This document shows, piece after piece, positions 22,987 through 34,019 of a stretch of 40,272 nucleotides of DNA. The stretch lies in the NCBI GenBank assembly GCA_964632945.1, contig CAZWCX010000064.1, positions 1 to 40,272 of the forward strand, in the 5' to 3' direction. The stretch is from CAZWCX01 sp964632945. GTDB taxonomy: Bacteria > Planctomycetota > MHYJ01 > WSZJ01 > CAZWCX01. The position numbers were made by a program, and so were the translations under genes. The number at the start of each line of letters is the position of its first letter. Position 1 is the first letter of the stretch. The notes beneath the pieces are model-generated. The model worked only from the letters and a program-made list of their open reading frames with translations. It ran no database searches and was not told where the DNA came from.

Positions 22987-23859
22987 ATGAACTCCAGACG
23001 CAATGCGTACACCACGGCCGGGCTGATGGTTTTCCTGATGCTCCTGGCGGGGGGCCTCGCCCGCGCCCAGGAGGCGGTGAGCCTCGCCCCGCGCTACGAA
23101 CAGGACGGGAAGTGGTTCGTTCGCGCGGCGACGCGGTTCGAACTCGACGTCGCCACGGAGGATCCGGAAGGGAAGCGCGGCGTTCACAGCCTCATTCAGA
23201 CCCGCGAAGAGAAGTACCTTCGCGAGTTCACCGAGGTGCAGGGGGAGTCCCCGACCCGCCAGCAATTGACGTACATGGTCAGCCGTGAGGCGGTTTCCAC
23301 CGATCCGACCGTGCGCGTGGAACCGACGAAGACCGGCCTCGAGGATCGCGTGATCACGATCGCGGTCAAGGGGGACGGCCAGGAAGTCAGGGCCCAGGGG
23401 GAACCGCTTTCCGAGTCGATTCTGGCGTCCGTGCAGGCCCGGGAGCGGGTGCTGGCGCTGCTGCCGACGCGCGAGGTGGCCCCGGGGGACTCCTGGAATG
23501 TGGAAGGCGCGGACGTCGGGCGCTTCCTCGTCGAGTCGTATTCGATCCTGCCGGACCAGGACAGCAGCGTGATCTGCCAGTTCCGCGACCTGCGCGACGA
23601 AGGCGGATCGAAGATGGCGGTAGTCTCCATCCTGCTTTCGCTCAAGGGCCGGACGAAGCCCGAGGGGGGCGGGGCGGCCTACGACATGAAGCTCGACATG
23701 GCGGGCGAACTCAAGTTCGACGTCACGAAGGGCAGGCCGCGCAGCCTTTCGCTCAACGGCACGCTCAAGACGGCCGGGGCGAAGACGGGCTCGTACGGCG
23801 AGACGTTGCTGAAGGTCGACGGCAACGGGATCGTCAAGTACGACCTCGAGATCGAGTAG
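22987..23859 (+). CDS. Exported protein of unknown function
   Basis: 290 residues with no family recognised. A clear Sec signal peptide (about 1-27, hydrophobic GLMVFLMLLAGGLA, likely cleavage after ARA) is followed by a beta-rich chain: RYEQDGKWFVRAATRFELDV, DRVITIAVKGDGQEV, then a helix LSESILASVQARERVLALL, VAPGDSWNVEG, and paired strands to the C-terminus (SKMAVVSILLSLKGRTK, KLDMAGELKFDVTKG, LLKVDGNGIVKYDLEIE). The pattern of a lipid- or ligand-binding beta-barrel or cup is plausible but not proven. ATG 22987 starts the signal peptide; only a weak GAGGC precedes it. It has its own candidate promoter and is convergent with alr. Confidence 0.8.
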   Translation: MNSRRNAYTTAGLMVFLMLLAGGLARAQEAVSLAPRYEQDGKWFVRAATRFELDVATEDPEGKRGVHSLIQTREEKYLREFTEVQGESPTRQQLTYMVSREAVSTDPTVRVEPTKTGLEDRVITIAVKGDGQEVRAQGEPLSESILASVQARERVLALLPTREVAPGDSWNVEGADVGRFLVESYSILPDQDSSVICQFRDLRDEGGSKMAVVSILLSLKGRTKPEGGGAAYDMKLDMAGELKFDVTKGRPRSLSLNGTLKTAGAKTGSYGETLLKVDGNGIVKYDLEIE

Positions 23860-23899
23860 CCCTGCGCGGCGCGCCGGCGGCGCCGATCGCCGCGCGTGT

Positions 23900-23915
23900 C
23901 GGTCCCGCCGGACCG
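23900..23915. terminator. Small hairpin between convergent genes
   Basis: CGGTCC (23900-23905), loop CGCC, GGACCG (23910-23915) in the 63 bases between the exported protein gene and alr. No T-tract. Other GC-rich pairings exist in this gap, so this is a weak call. Confidence 0.25.
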
Positions 23916-23922
23916 TCCCGCT

Positions 23923-25080
23923 TCACGCGCCCGCGCCCTCGTCGCCCCCGCCGTCCGGATCGGCCTGCACGTACACGCGCCGGACGCGCCGGCCGAGCGA
24001 GCAGGTGATTTCATACGGGATCGTCCCCGCCTGGGCGGCGAGTTCCTCGACCCGCATCTCGTGGTCCCCCTGCCCGCCGATCAGGACCGCCTCATCGCCG
24101 ACGGCGACCTCCGGCACGTCCCCCACGTCGGCCATCAGATAGTCCATGGTTACGCGCCCGACCACGGGGGCGTGCCGGCCGCGGATCAGGATGCGGCCCT
24201 GGTTGGACAGGCGCCACGGGTAACCGTCGTTGTAGCCGACCGGGAGAGTGGCGATCAGGGTATCGCGCGTGGTCACGTGGGTGCCCCCGTATCCGACCGG
24301 GGTCCCCGCGCGCAGGCCCTTGAGGAAGGTGATCTGGGACTTGAGGGTGAGGATGGGGCGGTAGGGGAAGTCGGTTTCGCGCAGGCCGTGGGTGTCGATG
24401 CCGTAGAGGGCGCCGCCGATGCGGACCAGGTTGAAACAGGCTTCCGGCATCAGGTGGACGCCGGCGGTGTTGGCGAGGTGGACGTGGCGCGGGCGGATGC
24501 CGGCGGCGGCGAGGGCGTCGAGGACTTCGCGGAAGCGTTCGAGTTGCTGGTGGGCGAACTCGAGGTGGCCGGCGTGGAGCGTGCCGAAGTGGGTGGAGAC
24601 GCCTTCGAGCGCGAGATGGGAGGAGCCGCGGACCTGTTCGGCGATCTCGACGGCGCGCGAGGGCGAGGCGCCGAGGCGGGCCATGCCGGTATCGACCTTG
24701 AGGTGGACGGCGACGCGCTTGCGCTGGCGGCGGGCCTCCTGGTTGAGGACGCCGACCATGTCGAGCGAGTGGATGGTCGGCGTGATGCCGTACGAGACGA
24801 CCCAGCCGATCTCCTCCTCGATGAGGGCGCCGAGGATGAGGATGGGGGCGAGCAGTCCGGCCTCGCGCAGGTGCAGGGCCTCGCTGCTGTCGCCGACGCC
24901 GAGGAGGGAGGCACCGTGTTCGAGGGCGGTCTTGGCGAGGGGGACGGCGCCGTGACCGTAGGCGTCGGCCTTGACGACGACGAGGATGCGGGTATCGGGC
25001 CGGAGGCGGGAGCGGACGACGGCGAGGTTATGGGCGACGTTGTCGAGGTTGATCTCGGCCCAGACGCGGTGCTTTTTCAT
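23923..25080 (-). CDS. alr: Alanine racemase
   Basis: 385-residue PLP enzyme that interconverts L- and D-alanine for peptidoglycan synthesis. The PLP-binding motif VVVKADAYGHG carries K37, and the second catalytic base is Y264 in PVGYGGTH. Other family blocks are WAEINLDNVAHNLAVV at the start, VHLKVDTGMARLG, GVSTHFGTLHAGH, RIGGALYGID, VGYNDGYPWRLSN and VVGRVTMDYLMADV. Length is normal; a short Gly/Asp-rich tail ends the chain. ATG 25080 begins MKKHRVWAEI, in line with the family. It lies 41 bases downstream of tsaB and is probably cotranscribed with it. Cytoplasmic. Confidence is very high. Confidence 0.98.
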   Translation of the reverse strand: MKKHRVWAEINLDNVAHNLAVVRSRLRPDTRILVVVKADAYGHGAVPLAKTALEHGASLLGVGDSSEALHLREAGLLAPILILGALIEEEIGWVVSYGITPTIHSLDMVGVLNQEARRQRKRVAVHLKVDTGMARLGASPSRAVEIAEQVRGSSHLALEGVSTHFGTLHAGHLEFAHQQLERFREVLDALAAAGIRPRHVHLANTAGVHLMPEACFNLVRIGGALYGIDTHGLRETDFPYRPILTLKSQITFLKGLRAGTPVGYGGTHVTTRDTLIATLPVGYNDGYPWRLSNQGRILIRGRHAPVVGRVTMDYLMADVGDVPEVAVGDEAVLIGGQGDHEMRVEELAAQAGTIPYEITCSLGRRVRRVYVQADPDGGGDEGAGA

Positions 25081-25121
25081 GGTCGGCGGGTCCAGTCGGC
25101 GGGAGCGTGCACGTGTTTCTC

Positions 25122-25808
25122 TTATCGACGGGGGACGACGCCGAACTTCACTTCCGCCTCGGTGGGGCGGAGGTAGAGCGGCGCGAGGGAGTGGGGGTCG
25201 TCGGCCTCGCCGCGGCGGGCGCGGTCGAGGGCGAGCCGGGCGACGGTGCGGGCCGGACAGGCGGCGAGCGCAGGGTCGCCGAGGACGAGGTCGCGGGCGG
25301 CGAAGAGGGGGCGGTAGCGGTCGAGGGCGCTGCCGAAGACGAGGGTTCCCGGCGGCAGGTCGTCGGCGAGGGCCTGGGGGGCGAGGGCGGCGGGGGCGCG
25401 TTCGCGCACCGGTTCCGGTCCGCCGCCGCGATAGAGGGCGGCGTAAACCTGCTCCCAGCGGGCGTCGAGGGCGGGGCAGATCCACGGCGTGTCGGGCGGG
25501 GCGTTGCGGCTCAAGGCGTCGAGGGTGCAGACGCCGAGCAGGCGCGCCCCGGTGGCCCAGGCGAGGGTGCGGGCGGTGGCGATGCCGACGCGGAGGCCGG
25601 TGTAGGAGCCGGGCCCCTGGCTGACGGCGAAGACCTCGACCTGGTCGAGGGACCAGCCGGCGCCGGCGAGGAGGCGTTGGAGGGCGGGGAGGAGTTCGCG
25701 TCCGTGGACCATGCCGCGTTCGAACGAGGCTTCCGCGACGAGGCGCTCGTCGTCGGCGAGGGCCACGCTGCCGACGGATCCGGAGGTTTCGAGGGCGGCG
25801 ATGCGCAT
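25122..25808 (-). CDS. tsaB: tRNA threonylcarbamoyladenosine biosynthesis protein TsaB
   Basis: 228 residues. TsaB is the ASKHA-fold partner of TsaD in making t6A37 on ANN-decoding tRNAs. Signatures: MRIAALETSGSVGSVALA, the ERGMVHGRELLPAL segment, VSQGPGSYTGLRVGIATART and ALDARWEQVYAALY. The C-terminal part ends PLYLRPTEAEVKFG, also typical. The start at ATG 25808 has no Shine-Dalgarno; a good promoter (25815-25843) would start the transcript at this ATG, so translation is likely leaderless. An in-frame ATG 15 bases upstream would lie inside the promoter. It leads the tsaB-alr unit and is divergent from aroDE. Confidence 0.95.
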   Translation of the reverse strand: MRIAALETSGSVGSVALADDERLVAEASFERGMVHGRELLPALQRLLAGAGWSLDQVEVFAVSQGPGSYTGLRVGIATARTLAWATGARLLGVCTLDALSRNAPPDTPWICPALDARWEQVYAALYRGGGPEPVRERAPAALAPQALADDLPPGTLVFGSALDRYRPLFAARDLVLGDPALAACPARTVARLALDRARRGEADDPHSLAPLYLRPTEAEVKFGVVPRR

Positions 25809-25814
25809 GGGGGG

Positions 25815-25843
25815 ATGATACATGACGGGGGCGCGAGTGCCAA
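25815..25843 (-). promoter_or_regulatory. Promoter giving leaderless tsaB transcript
   Basis: Read on minus: TTGGCA (25843-25838), 17-base spacer, TATCAT (25820-25815). Six C bases separate the -10 from ATG 25808, so +1 falls on or next to the start codon. No ribosome-binding site could fit in the transcript. Confidence 0.68.
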
Positions 25844-25997
25844 GCGCCGCGGTGGGCAGGCGCCGGGGAGCGGGGCGGCGGCTCGGGGGGGCGGTTTTCC
25901 CCCGGCCGACGGTAGCATCCCGCGCGTGAGCGCGGGCGAAGGCCGCCTGATCTCGATGCCCTGGTCGCGAGCCCCGGCGACCCGCGCTACGAACCCA

Positions 25998-26027
25998 TTG
26001 CCCCCGTCCCGCTCCTCCCGGTATCCT
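25998..26027 (+). promoter_or_regulatory. Promoter giving probable leaderless aroDE transcript
   Basis: TTGCCC (25998-26003), 18-base spacer, TATCCT (26022-26027). ATG 26035 lies 7 bases after the -10, where +1 is expected. Only a CGGG precedes the ATG, in keeping with a leaderless message. Confidence 0.52.
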
Positions 26028-26034
26028 CGCCGGG

Positions 26035-27537
26035 ATGATCTGCGTCAGCATCCAGGAACCCACGACGGAAGTCGCGCTCGCCCGGATGGAGGCGACGGCG
26101 CGTTGGGCGGACCTGGTCGAGATCCGGCTGGACGGGATGGTCCGGCCCGACCTGGAGCGGCTGTTTCGGCGCCGGGGCGTGCCGACGATCGCGACCTGCC
26201 GACCGGAGCGGGAAGGGGGGCGGTGGACGGGGGAGGAGGGGGCCCGACTGGAGCGGTTGCGGGGGGCGGCGCGGGCGGGGGCGGCGTGGATCGACGTCGA
26301 GCGCTTCGCGGTGGCGGCGCTGGGCGCCTTGCCGGGCCGGTGCCGGCGGCTGGTTTCGCACCATGATTTCGCCGGCATGCCGCGCGACCTGCGGCGGCTT
26401 CTGCGCGAGCTCGAGGCGGCGGGAGGCGACGCGGTGAAGGTTGCGGCGGTTCCGCGCGGGATGGCGGACGTGCTGGCGCTGATGGCGCTGCCCGGGGAGG
26501 CGCGGGGTCCGGTGGCGGTGGTGGGGATGGGGCCGGCTGCGGCCCCGACGCGGATCCTGGCCCGGCTGTTCGGCGGGGCGTGGACGTATGCCTCCCCGGC
26601 GCCCGGGCGGGAGACGGCATCCGGGCAGATCCCGGCGCAGGTGCTGGCGGAGCGGTACCGGGCGTCCGCGCTGGGGCGGCGAACGCGCGTGTACGGGTTG
26701 GCGGGGGATCCGGTCGGGCACAGCATCGGCCCGGCGGTCTGGAACGGCTGGCTCCGGGCGGCGCGGCGGGACGCGGTCTACGTCCCGTTCCTGTGTCGCG
26801 ACGAGGCCGACCTGAAGGCGTTGCTGGCGTGGTGGCGGCTCGACGGCCTGAGCGTGACGATCCCGCACAAGGTCGCCGCCGCCCGGTTGGCCCGCGGGCG
26901 GTCCGAGGCGGTGCGCGCGACGGGCGCGGCGAACACGCTCTTCCGGATGCGCGGCGTCGGGCAGGCGGCTGCGCGCGGGTGGTTCGCGGACAACACCGAC
27001 CTTCCTGCGCTGGTCTGCGCGGTGGAGCGGCTGCTGCGGTCGGCCGGAATGCGGACCGGGGGCGGCGGGGAGGCGCTGGTCCTGGGCGCCGGCGGGGCGG
27101 CCCGCGCAGCCGTGCGCGCGCTGCTCGGGCTGGGCTTCGGGGTCACGGTGTCGGGGCGCACGGACGCGCGCGCGCGGGAAATGGCGGAGGAGTTCGGCGT
27201 GCGCGGCCTGCCGGTGCGGGCGGTTCCGTGGGGGGAGCTCGGCGGGTTGCGTCCGCTGCTCCTGGTCAACGCCACGCCGGTGGGGATGTCTCCGGGGGTC
27301 GGGGAAATGCCGGTGCCGGGACGGTTCCTGCGTCCGGGGCTGCTCGTCTTCGACACCATCTACAACCCGGCGGAGACGCGATTGGTGGTCGAGGCGCGGA
27401 GGCGGGGTGCGGTTGCGGCGGGGGGGCTGGACATGTTCGTCCGGCAGGCGATCCTGCAGGCGCGTTGCTGGACCGGTCGGGCTCCCGCGGAAGGGGCGTG
27501 GCGCGCGCGGGTGGGTGCGGCGCGGGCGGGGGAGTGA
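26035..27537 (+). CDS. aroDE: Bifunctional 3-dehydroquinate dehydratase (type I) / shikimate dehydrogenase
   Basis: 500 residues joining two successive steps of the shikimate pathway. Residues 1-212 are type I dehydroquinase: LVEIRLDGM, SHHDF with catalytic H110, and VKVAAVPR with Schiff-base K135. Residues 218-495 are shikimate dehydrogenase: YGLAGDPVGHSIGPAVWN, TIPHK with the catalytic Lys, FADNTDLPAL, NADP-loop LGAGGAARA, SGRTDARA, LVNATPVGM and a C-terminal GGLDMFVRQA helix. In the substrate loop the usual His before Asn is Trp (AVWN). The fused order is known from plants, chlamydiae and planctomycetes. The start has a very weak ribosome-binding site but a fitting promoter for leaderless expression. 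No other aro gene is adjacent. Confidence 0.96.
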   Translation: MICVSIQEPTTEVALARMEATARWADLVEIRLDGMVRPDLERLFRRRGVPTIATCRPEREGGRWTGEEGARLERLRGAARAGAAWIDVERFAVAALGALPGRCRRLVSHHDFAGMPRDLRRLLRELEAAGGDAVKVAAVPRGMADVLALMALPGEARGPVAVVGMGPAAAPTRILARLFGGAWTYASPAPGRETASGQIPAQVLAERYRASALGRRTRVYGLAGDPVGHSIGPAVWNGWLRAARRDAVYVPFLCRDEADLKALLAWWRLDGLSVTIPHKVAAARLARGRSEAVRATGAANTLFRMRGVGQAAARGWFADNTDLPALVCAVERLLRSAGMRTGGGGEALVLGAGGAARAAVRALLGLGFGVTVSGRTDARAREMAEEFGVRGLPVRAVPWGELGGLRPLLLVNATPVGMSPGVGEMPVPGRFLRPGLLVFDTIYNPAETRLVVEARRRGAVAAGGLDMFVRQAILQARCWTGRAPAEGAWRARVGAARAGE

Positions 27538-27643
27538 CGGTTGCGCGCGGTGCGGGCGGTCCGGGGGTGAGCGCGGCGGCCGGCGCGGGGTCCGGTCCGA
27601 TGCGGGGCGGCGGCGACGGCCCGGGGCGCGGAGAATCGCGGCG

Positions 27644-28801
27644 TCAGGACTTGCGCGACGCGGCCGCGCGGGCCGGGGGCCGCGCCGCGGCGGCGAAGTC
27701 GAGGATGCGCGGATCCCGTTCCCGGGCCAGGCGCAGGAGCGTGCGGGCGGCCCGCGTGTCGAACTGGGTGCCGGCTCCGCGGCGGATCTCCCCGAGGGCG
27801 TCCTCGAGCGGGAGCGCGTCCCGGTACGGCCGCCGGGAGGTCATCGCGTCGAACGCGTCGGCGACGGTCGTCACGCGCGCCACACGCGGGATCTCCTCGC
27901 CGGAGAGGCGGTCCGGATATCCGGCGCCGTCGAGTCGCTCGTGGTGGTGGCGGACGATCCCCAGGCCTTCGCGGAAGAGGCGGATCGGTTGCAGGATCTT
28001 GAACCCGATGGTGGTGTGCTGGGCCATCTGCCGCCGCTCCGCCGGCGTCAGCGAGGATCCCTTCTGCAGGATCCGCTCGGGCACCCCCACCTTGCCGACG
28101 TCGTGCAGCGGGCAAACCTGGCGCAGGAGATTCACTTCCTCGAGGGGAAGGCGCATCTCCTGCGCGAGCGCCACCGCGATGCGGGTCACGCGTTCGCTGT
28201 GCCCGACCGTGTACGTGTCCTTGGATTCGAGCGCGCGCGCCAGGGCCAGCAACGAGTGGATCGAGTCGGTGTACTTCTGCGCGTTTTCGATCGCCACCGC
28301 GGCCTGGGCGCCGATCGCGGTCATCAGGCGGACCTCGGCGTCGGGATGGTCGTGGGGCTTGTGCCAATAGGCGGTCAGGCCGCCGAGCACGAGGTTGCGG
28401 AACTGGATCGGGATGGAAAGCAGCGAACGCAGGCGGCGGCGCGCCGCCAGGTCGCGGAAGAGGAACGGGCTGTCCTGGACGTCGCGGACCGGATACGGAC
28501 GGCGTTCGGCGATCGCCCGGCCGACCACCGACTCGCCCACCTTGACCGTGTAGCTGTCGGCGGCGAAGTCCCCGCTCAGGCCCGACAGTCCGACCAGCCG
28601 CAGCGTGCCGGAGGGGGCGTGCAGGAGGCGGAGCGTGACGACGTCGGCGCGCAGGAGGCGCTGGGTGACGTCGAGGATGCGCTGCACGACCTCGTTGAAG
28701 TCGAGGGACGAGACGATCGCGTTGCCGAGATCCACGAACGCGGCGAGTTGTTCCGGTCCGTCGGGCGACGCGGTCGGGACGCGCGCGAGCTTCTTCGCCA
28801 T
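27644..28801 (-). CDS. GAF and HD-GYP domain protein (cyclic-di-GMP phosphodiesterase type)
   Basis: 385 residues. A GAF sensor domain (about 23-172; DFNEVVQRILDVTQRLL, LLSIPIQFRNLVLGGLTAYW, AAVAIENAQKY) is joined to an HD-GYP domain (181-360). Catalytic and metal-binding residues are in place: H201 in GHSERVTR, H233-D234 in CPLHDVGKVGVPE, HTTIGFKIL, and HHHERLDGAGYP (285-296), followed by RVTTVADAFDAMTS. Such proteins hydrolyse c-di-GMP; activity is inferred from intact motifs. There is no receiver or membrane segment, so it is a soluble sensor-effector. A basic Ala-rich tail ends the chain. ATG 28801 has GGAG 6 bases upstream. It follows the L,D-transpeptidase gene by 200 bases and is convergent with aroDE. 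Confidence 0.94.
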   Translation of the reverse strand: MAKKLARVPTASPDGPEQLAAFVDLGNAIVSSLDFNEVVQRILDVTQRLLRADVVTLRLLHAPSGTLRLVGLSGLSGDFAADSYTVKVGESVVGRAIAERRPYPVRDVQDSPFLFRDLAARRRLRSLLSIPIQFRNLVLGGLTAYWHKPHDHPDAEVRLMTAIGAQAAVAIENAQKYTDSIHSLLALARALESKDTYTVGHSERVTRIAVALAQEMRLPLEEVNLLRQVCPLHDVGKVGVPERILQKGSSLTPAERRQMAQHTTIGFKILQPIRLFREGLGIVRHHHERLDGAGYPDRLSGEEIPRVARVTTVADAFDAMTSRRPYRDALPLEDALGEIRRGAGTQFDTRAARTLLRLARERDPRILDFAAAARPPARAAASRKS

Positions 28802-29001
28802 GGGCACTCCGTCTCGGGGGGCCGATCCGGGCGGCGGTTCTCCTGCATGGAGGGGATCCGGGCGCGCGCCGCTTCCCCACGCGCCGATCCCGGCCTCCCG
28901 GCCCTTTCCCGACGGACACCCCCCGACCCGCCGCGCCCCGCGGGTCGATCCCCGGGCGCCCCCGTTCGCGGGGCGCGTCGCCGGGGCGCTCGGACGGCCC
29001 G

Positions 29002-30156
29002 CTACTCGCGGACCGTCCCCTTGCTGCCCATCGGCACGAGGTCGTAGAGCACCTCCACGTCCTCGTTGCGCATGCGCACGCAGCCGGCGGAAAGCGCCTT
29101 GCCGACCGTGTCCGGCTGCGTGGTGCCGTGAATGCCGTAGCTCGGCATCTCCTCGAAGCCCATCCAGCGCGTGCCGAGGATGTTCCTCGGGTCGCCGAAG
29201 GGGATGTTTTTCCAGGGCGGATTCACGAGCTTGCTGTTGATCGTGAAATCGCCGATCGGGGTCGGACTTTCCTGCGGGTTGCCCGTGCCGACCGACCAGT
29301 CCTTCACCCAGCGGCCCTCGTGGAAGACCGTGAGGCGGAACTGGCTGACCACGACTTCGATGGTCCACTTGCCGCCCACGATCTTCAGGCGCTGATTCGG
29401 GTAGATGTTGGACGTGCGCAGATTGTTGGCGCGCTGGATCAACCCGACTTCGACGCCGTGCTGGCGGGCGATCTTGACCAGGACGTCCCCCGACTTGACC
29501 GTGTAGAAGGTGGCAAGGGGAGACGGGGTGGCCGAAAAGAGGTGCTTCTTCACCAGCGGTTCGAGAAGCGCGCGGATCCCCTGGGCGCGATCCGCCGACT
29601 GCGGCGCGCGCAGGGCCGCGGTCAGGGCCGACCAGCCTTCGAGTTCCCGGCCCGTCTCGAGCAGGGCGCGGCCGAGATCGTACGCGACCGGACCCACCTC
29701 GGCCGCACGCGGGTGGGTTTCGATGGCGCGCAGGAGGAGGGCTTCGCGTTTGGCGGGGTCCGCCTCCAGGCGTCCCAGTTGCACGAGGGCATTGCCGGCG
29801 TGCTCATTCCGGGGGAACTCGTCGATCACGCGCTGGAATTGGCGGGACGCGGCCACTGCGTTGTCCATCGCCAGGTAGGCCTTGCCGAGGTGGTAGACCG
29901 CCTTGGGCAGTTCGGGGACGGTCTTCCCCTCCATCTTGGCGATGAGGGCCTCGAACCCCTCCGCGGCGGCGCGCGCCTGGCCGGAGGTGAGCAGGGCGTA
30001 GGGGTCGGAGGAGGGGGCCGGATTCTTGTCCTGGCCGGCGATCGCCTGGCCGGGGGCGGCCCCCGGGCCGGTCCCGGCCGGGGGGGCGGCGACTTTCTGG
30101 TAGCCGTAATAGCCGATGCCGCCCACGACCAGCATCCAGAAGAGAGCGCGCTTCAT
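29002..30156 (-). CDS. Membrane-anchored TPR-LysM L,D-transpeptidase (YkuD family)
   Basis: 384 residues. An N-terminal anchor (KRALFWMLVVGGIGYYGY) is followed by a Pro/Gly linker, TPR-like helices (about 52-200), a LysM domain (217-260; YTVKSGDVLVKIARQHGV, NNLRTSNIYPNQRLKI) and a YkuD catalytic domain (264-384). Active-site motif: SYGIHGTTQPDTVGKALSAG then CVRM, with H343 and nucleophile C359. The family makes 3-3 crosslinks in peptidoglycan or attaches proteins to it; LysM should bind glycan strands. The TPR block suggests a protein partner. ATG 30156 has GGGAGGAG upstream and a good promoter. It is divergent from gcvH. Confidence 0.95.
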   Translation of the reverse strand: MKRALFWMLVVGGIGYYGYQKVAAPPAGTGPGAAPGQAIAGQDKNPAPSSDPYALLTSGQARAAAEGFEALIAKMEGKTVPELPKAVYHLGKAYLAMDNAVAASRQFQRVIDEFPRNEHAGNALVQLGRLEADPAKREALLLRAIETHPRAAEVGPVAYDLGRALLETGRELEGWSALTAALRAPQSADRAQGIRALLEPLVKKHLFSATPSPLATFYTVKSGDVLVKIARQHGVEVGLIQRANNLRTSNIYPNQRLKIVGGKWTIEVVVSQFRLTVFHEGRWVKDWSVGTGNPQESPTPIGDFTINSKLVNPPWKNIPFGDPRNILGTRWMGFEEMPSYGIHGTTQPDTVGKALSAGCVRMRNEDVEVLYDLVPMGSKGTVRE

Positions 30157-30209
30157 GCAGGTAGACTCCTCCCGTCACCGGACCATTGCGGGGTCCGACG
30201 AACCTGTAC

Positions 30210-30239
30210 ATTCTATCGGCCAAAATCGCGGGAAAGCAA
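30210..30239 (-). promoter_or_regulatory. Sigma-70-type promoter for L,D-transpeptidase gene
   Basis: Read on minus: TTGCTT (30239-30234), 18-base spacer, TAGAAT (30215-30210). Predicted start near 30203, about 47 bases before ATG 30156. It is back-to-back with the gcvH promoter 45 bases away. Confidence 0.62.
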
Positions 30240-30284
30240 CAGCAATCCTTGATTTGCGGCCATCCGGCGCGTTCGCCAAATCGC

Positions 30285-30312
30285 TTGACAAGGCCTTCGA
30301 TTCTGGTAGAAC
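30285..30312 (+). promoter_or_regulatory. Sigma-70-type promoter for gcvH
   Basis: Perfect -35 TTGACA (30285-30290), 16-base spacer, TAGAAC (30307-30312). Predicted start near 30319, about 46 bases before ATG 30365. No glycine riboswitch motif is visible in the leader. Confidence 0.66.
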
Positions 30313-30364
30313 CGCCCGTGGACCGGTTGGACCGACACGCACGCACGTTCTGGAAAGGGCAGGC

Positions 30365-30910
30365 ATGAGGCCGCGAGACCTGAAGTATTCCGAGACGCAC
30401 GAGTGGGTCCGCGTCGAGCGGGACGATGCCGTCATCGGCATCACCGACTACGCGATCAAGGAGTTGAGCGACCTGGTCCACCTCGAATTGCCCGAGGTGG
30501 GGGACACGGTCGAGCAGGACTCGCCCTTCGGCGAGATCGAGTCGGTCAAGGCCGTTTCGGACCTCATCTCCCCGCTCACGGGGGAGGTGGTGGCGGTGAA
30601 CGAGAACGTCCTCAACAACATCGATCTGCTCACCACCGATGCCTTCGAGGACGGCTGGCTGTTGCGGATCCGGATGGATGACCCCTCGGAACTCGAAACC
30701 CTGATCACGTCCCAGGAGTACGACGAGCTGGTCAAGAGCGAGGAGCAGGACCAGGACGACGACGAGACGGACGGGGACGAGGACGACGAGGAGGAGGAAG
30801 ACGGGGACGAAGAGGAAGATCTCGACGAGGACGAGGAGGAGGAAGAGGACGACGACGAAGAGGAAGAAGAGGACGAGGAGGAAGAGGACGACTACGAAGA
30901 GGACCGGTAG
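30365..30910 (+). CDS. gcvH: Glycine cleavage system H protein with long acidic tail
   Basis: 181 residues. Residues 1-125 are a standard lipoyl-carrying H protein: LKYSETHEWVRVE, VIGITDYAIKELSDLVHLELP, lipoylation site K62 in GEIESVKAVSD, SPLTGEVVAVNENV and EDGWLLRIRM. It shuttles the aminomethyl group between P, T and L proteins. The last 56 residues (126-181) are almost only Asp and Glu (48 of 56), with no hydrophobic pattern. This extension is not part of the family, which normally ends near residue 125-130. ATG 30365 follows GGGCAGGC, a weak ribosome-binding site. gcvP follows 169 bases downstream with its own promoter; gcvT is not in the window. Confidence 0.96.
   Translation: MRPRDLKYSETHEWVRVERDDAVIGITDYAIKELSDLVHLELPEVGDTVEQDSPFGEIESVKAVSDLISPLTGEVVAVNENVLNNIDLLTTDAFEDGWLLRIRMDDPSELETLITSQEYDELVKSEEQDQDDDETDGDEDDEEEEDGDEEEDLDEDEEEEEDDDEEEEEDEEEEDDYEEDR
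30740..30908 (+). repeat. Purine-rich GAN triplet tract encoding the GcvH acidic tail
   Basis: A low-complexity run of GAG/GAA/GAC codons, almost all purine at positions 1 and 2. Its composition is unlike the flanking coding DNA and it probably arose by triplet slippage. It gives the acidic C-terminus of GcvH. Confidence 0.8.
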
Positions 30911-30998
30911 CGGGGGGCGGGACCTCGCTGCACGAATGCCGGTCGGGGACGATGGCGTTCCCCACCCTCCTGTCCCTAACCGCCGCGCCCTCGAACCC

Positions 30999-31033
30999 TT
31001 GCGTGGCGGGACCCGCGGGAGTAGAATCCCGCC
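30999..31033 (+). promoter_or_regulatory. gcvP promoter with inverted repeat over -10
   Basis: TTGCGT (30999-31004), 17-base spacer, TAGAAT (31022-31027). A perfect inverted repeat GGCGGGA (31005-31011) / TCCCGCC (31027-31033) flanks the -10, with palindrome CCCGCGGG at 31012-31019 inside. Predicted start near 31034, 46 bases before ATG 31080. The repeat is a candidate operator. Confidence 0.6.
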
Positions 31034-31079
31034 TTCCCTGACCCCGTCCTTTGCCTCCCCCTGCCGAGGGCATGCGTCG

Positions 31080-34015
<2,936 letters not shown>

Positions 34016-34019
<4 letters not shown>

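Noticed and set aside
30740..30908. Acidic tract as assembly artefact or CRISPR-like repeat
   Set aside because: Triplets are irregular and stay in the gcvH frame up to its stop; there are no spacers. An artefact cannot be excluded, but the frame is intact.
30911..31079. Glycine riboswitch before gcvP
   Set aside because: No recognisable glycine-aptamer core was seen; a promoter with an inverted repeat explains the region better.
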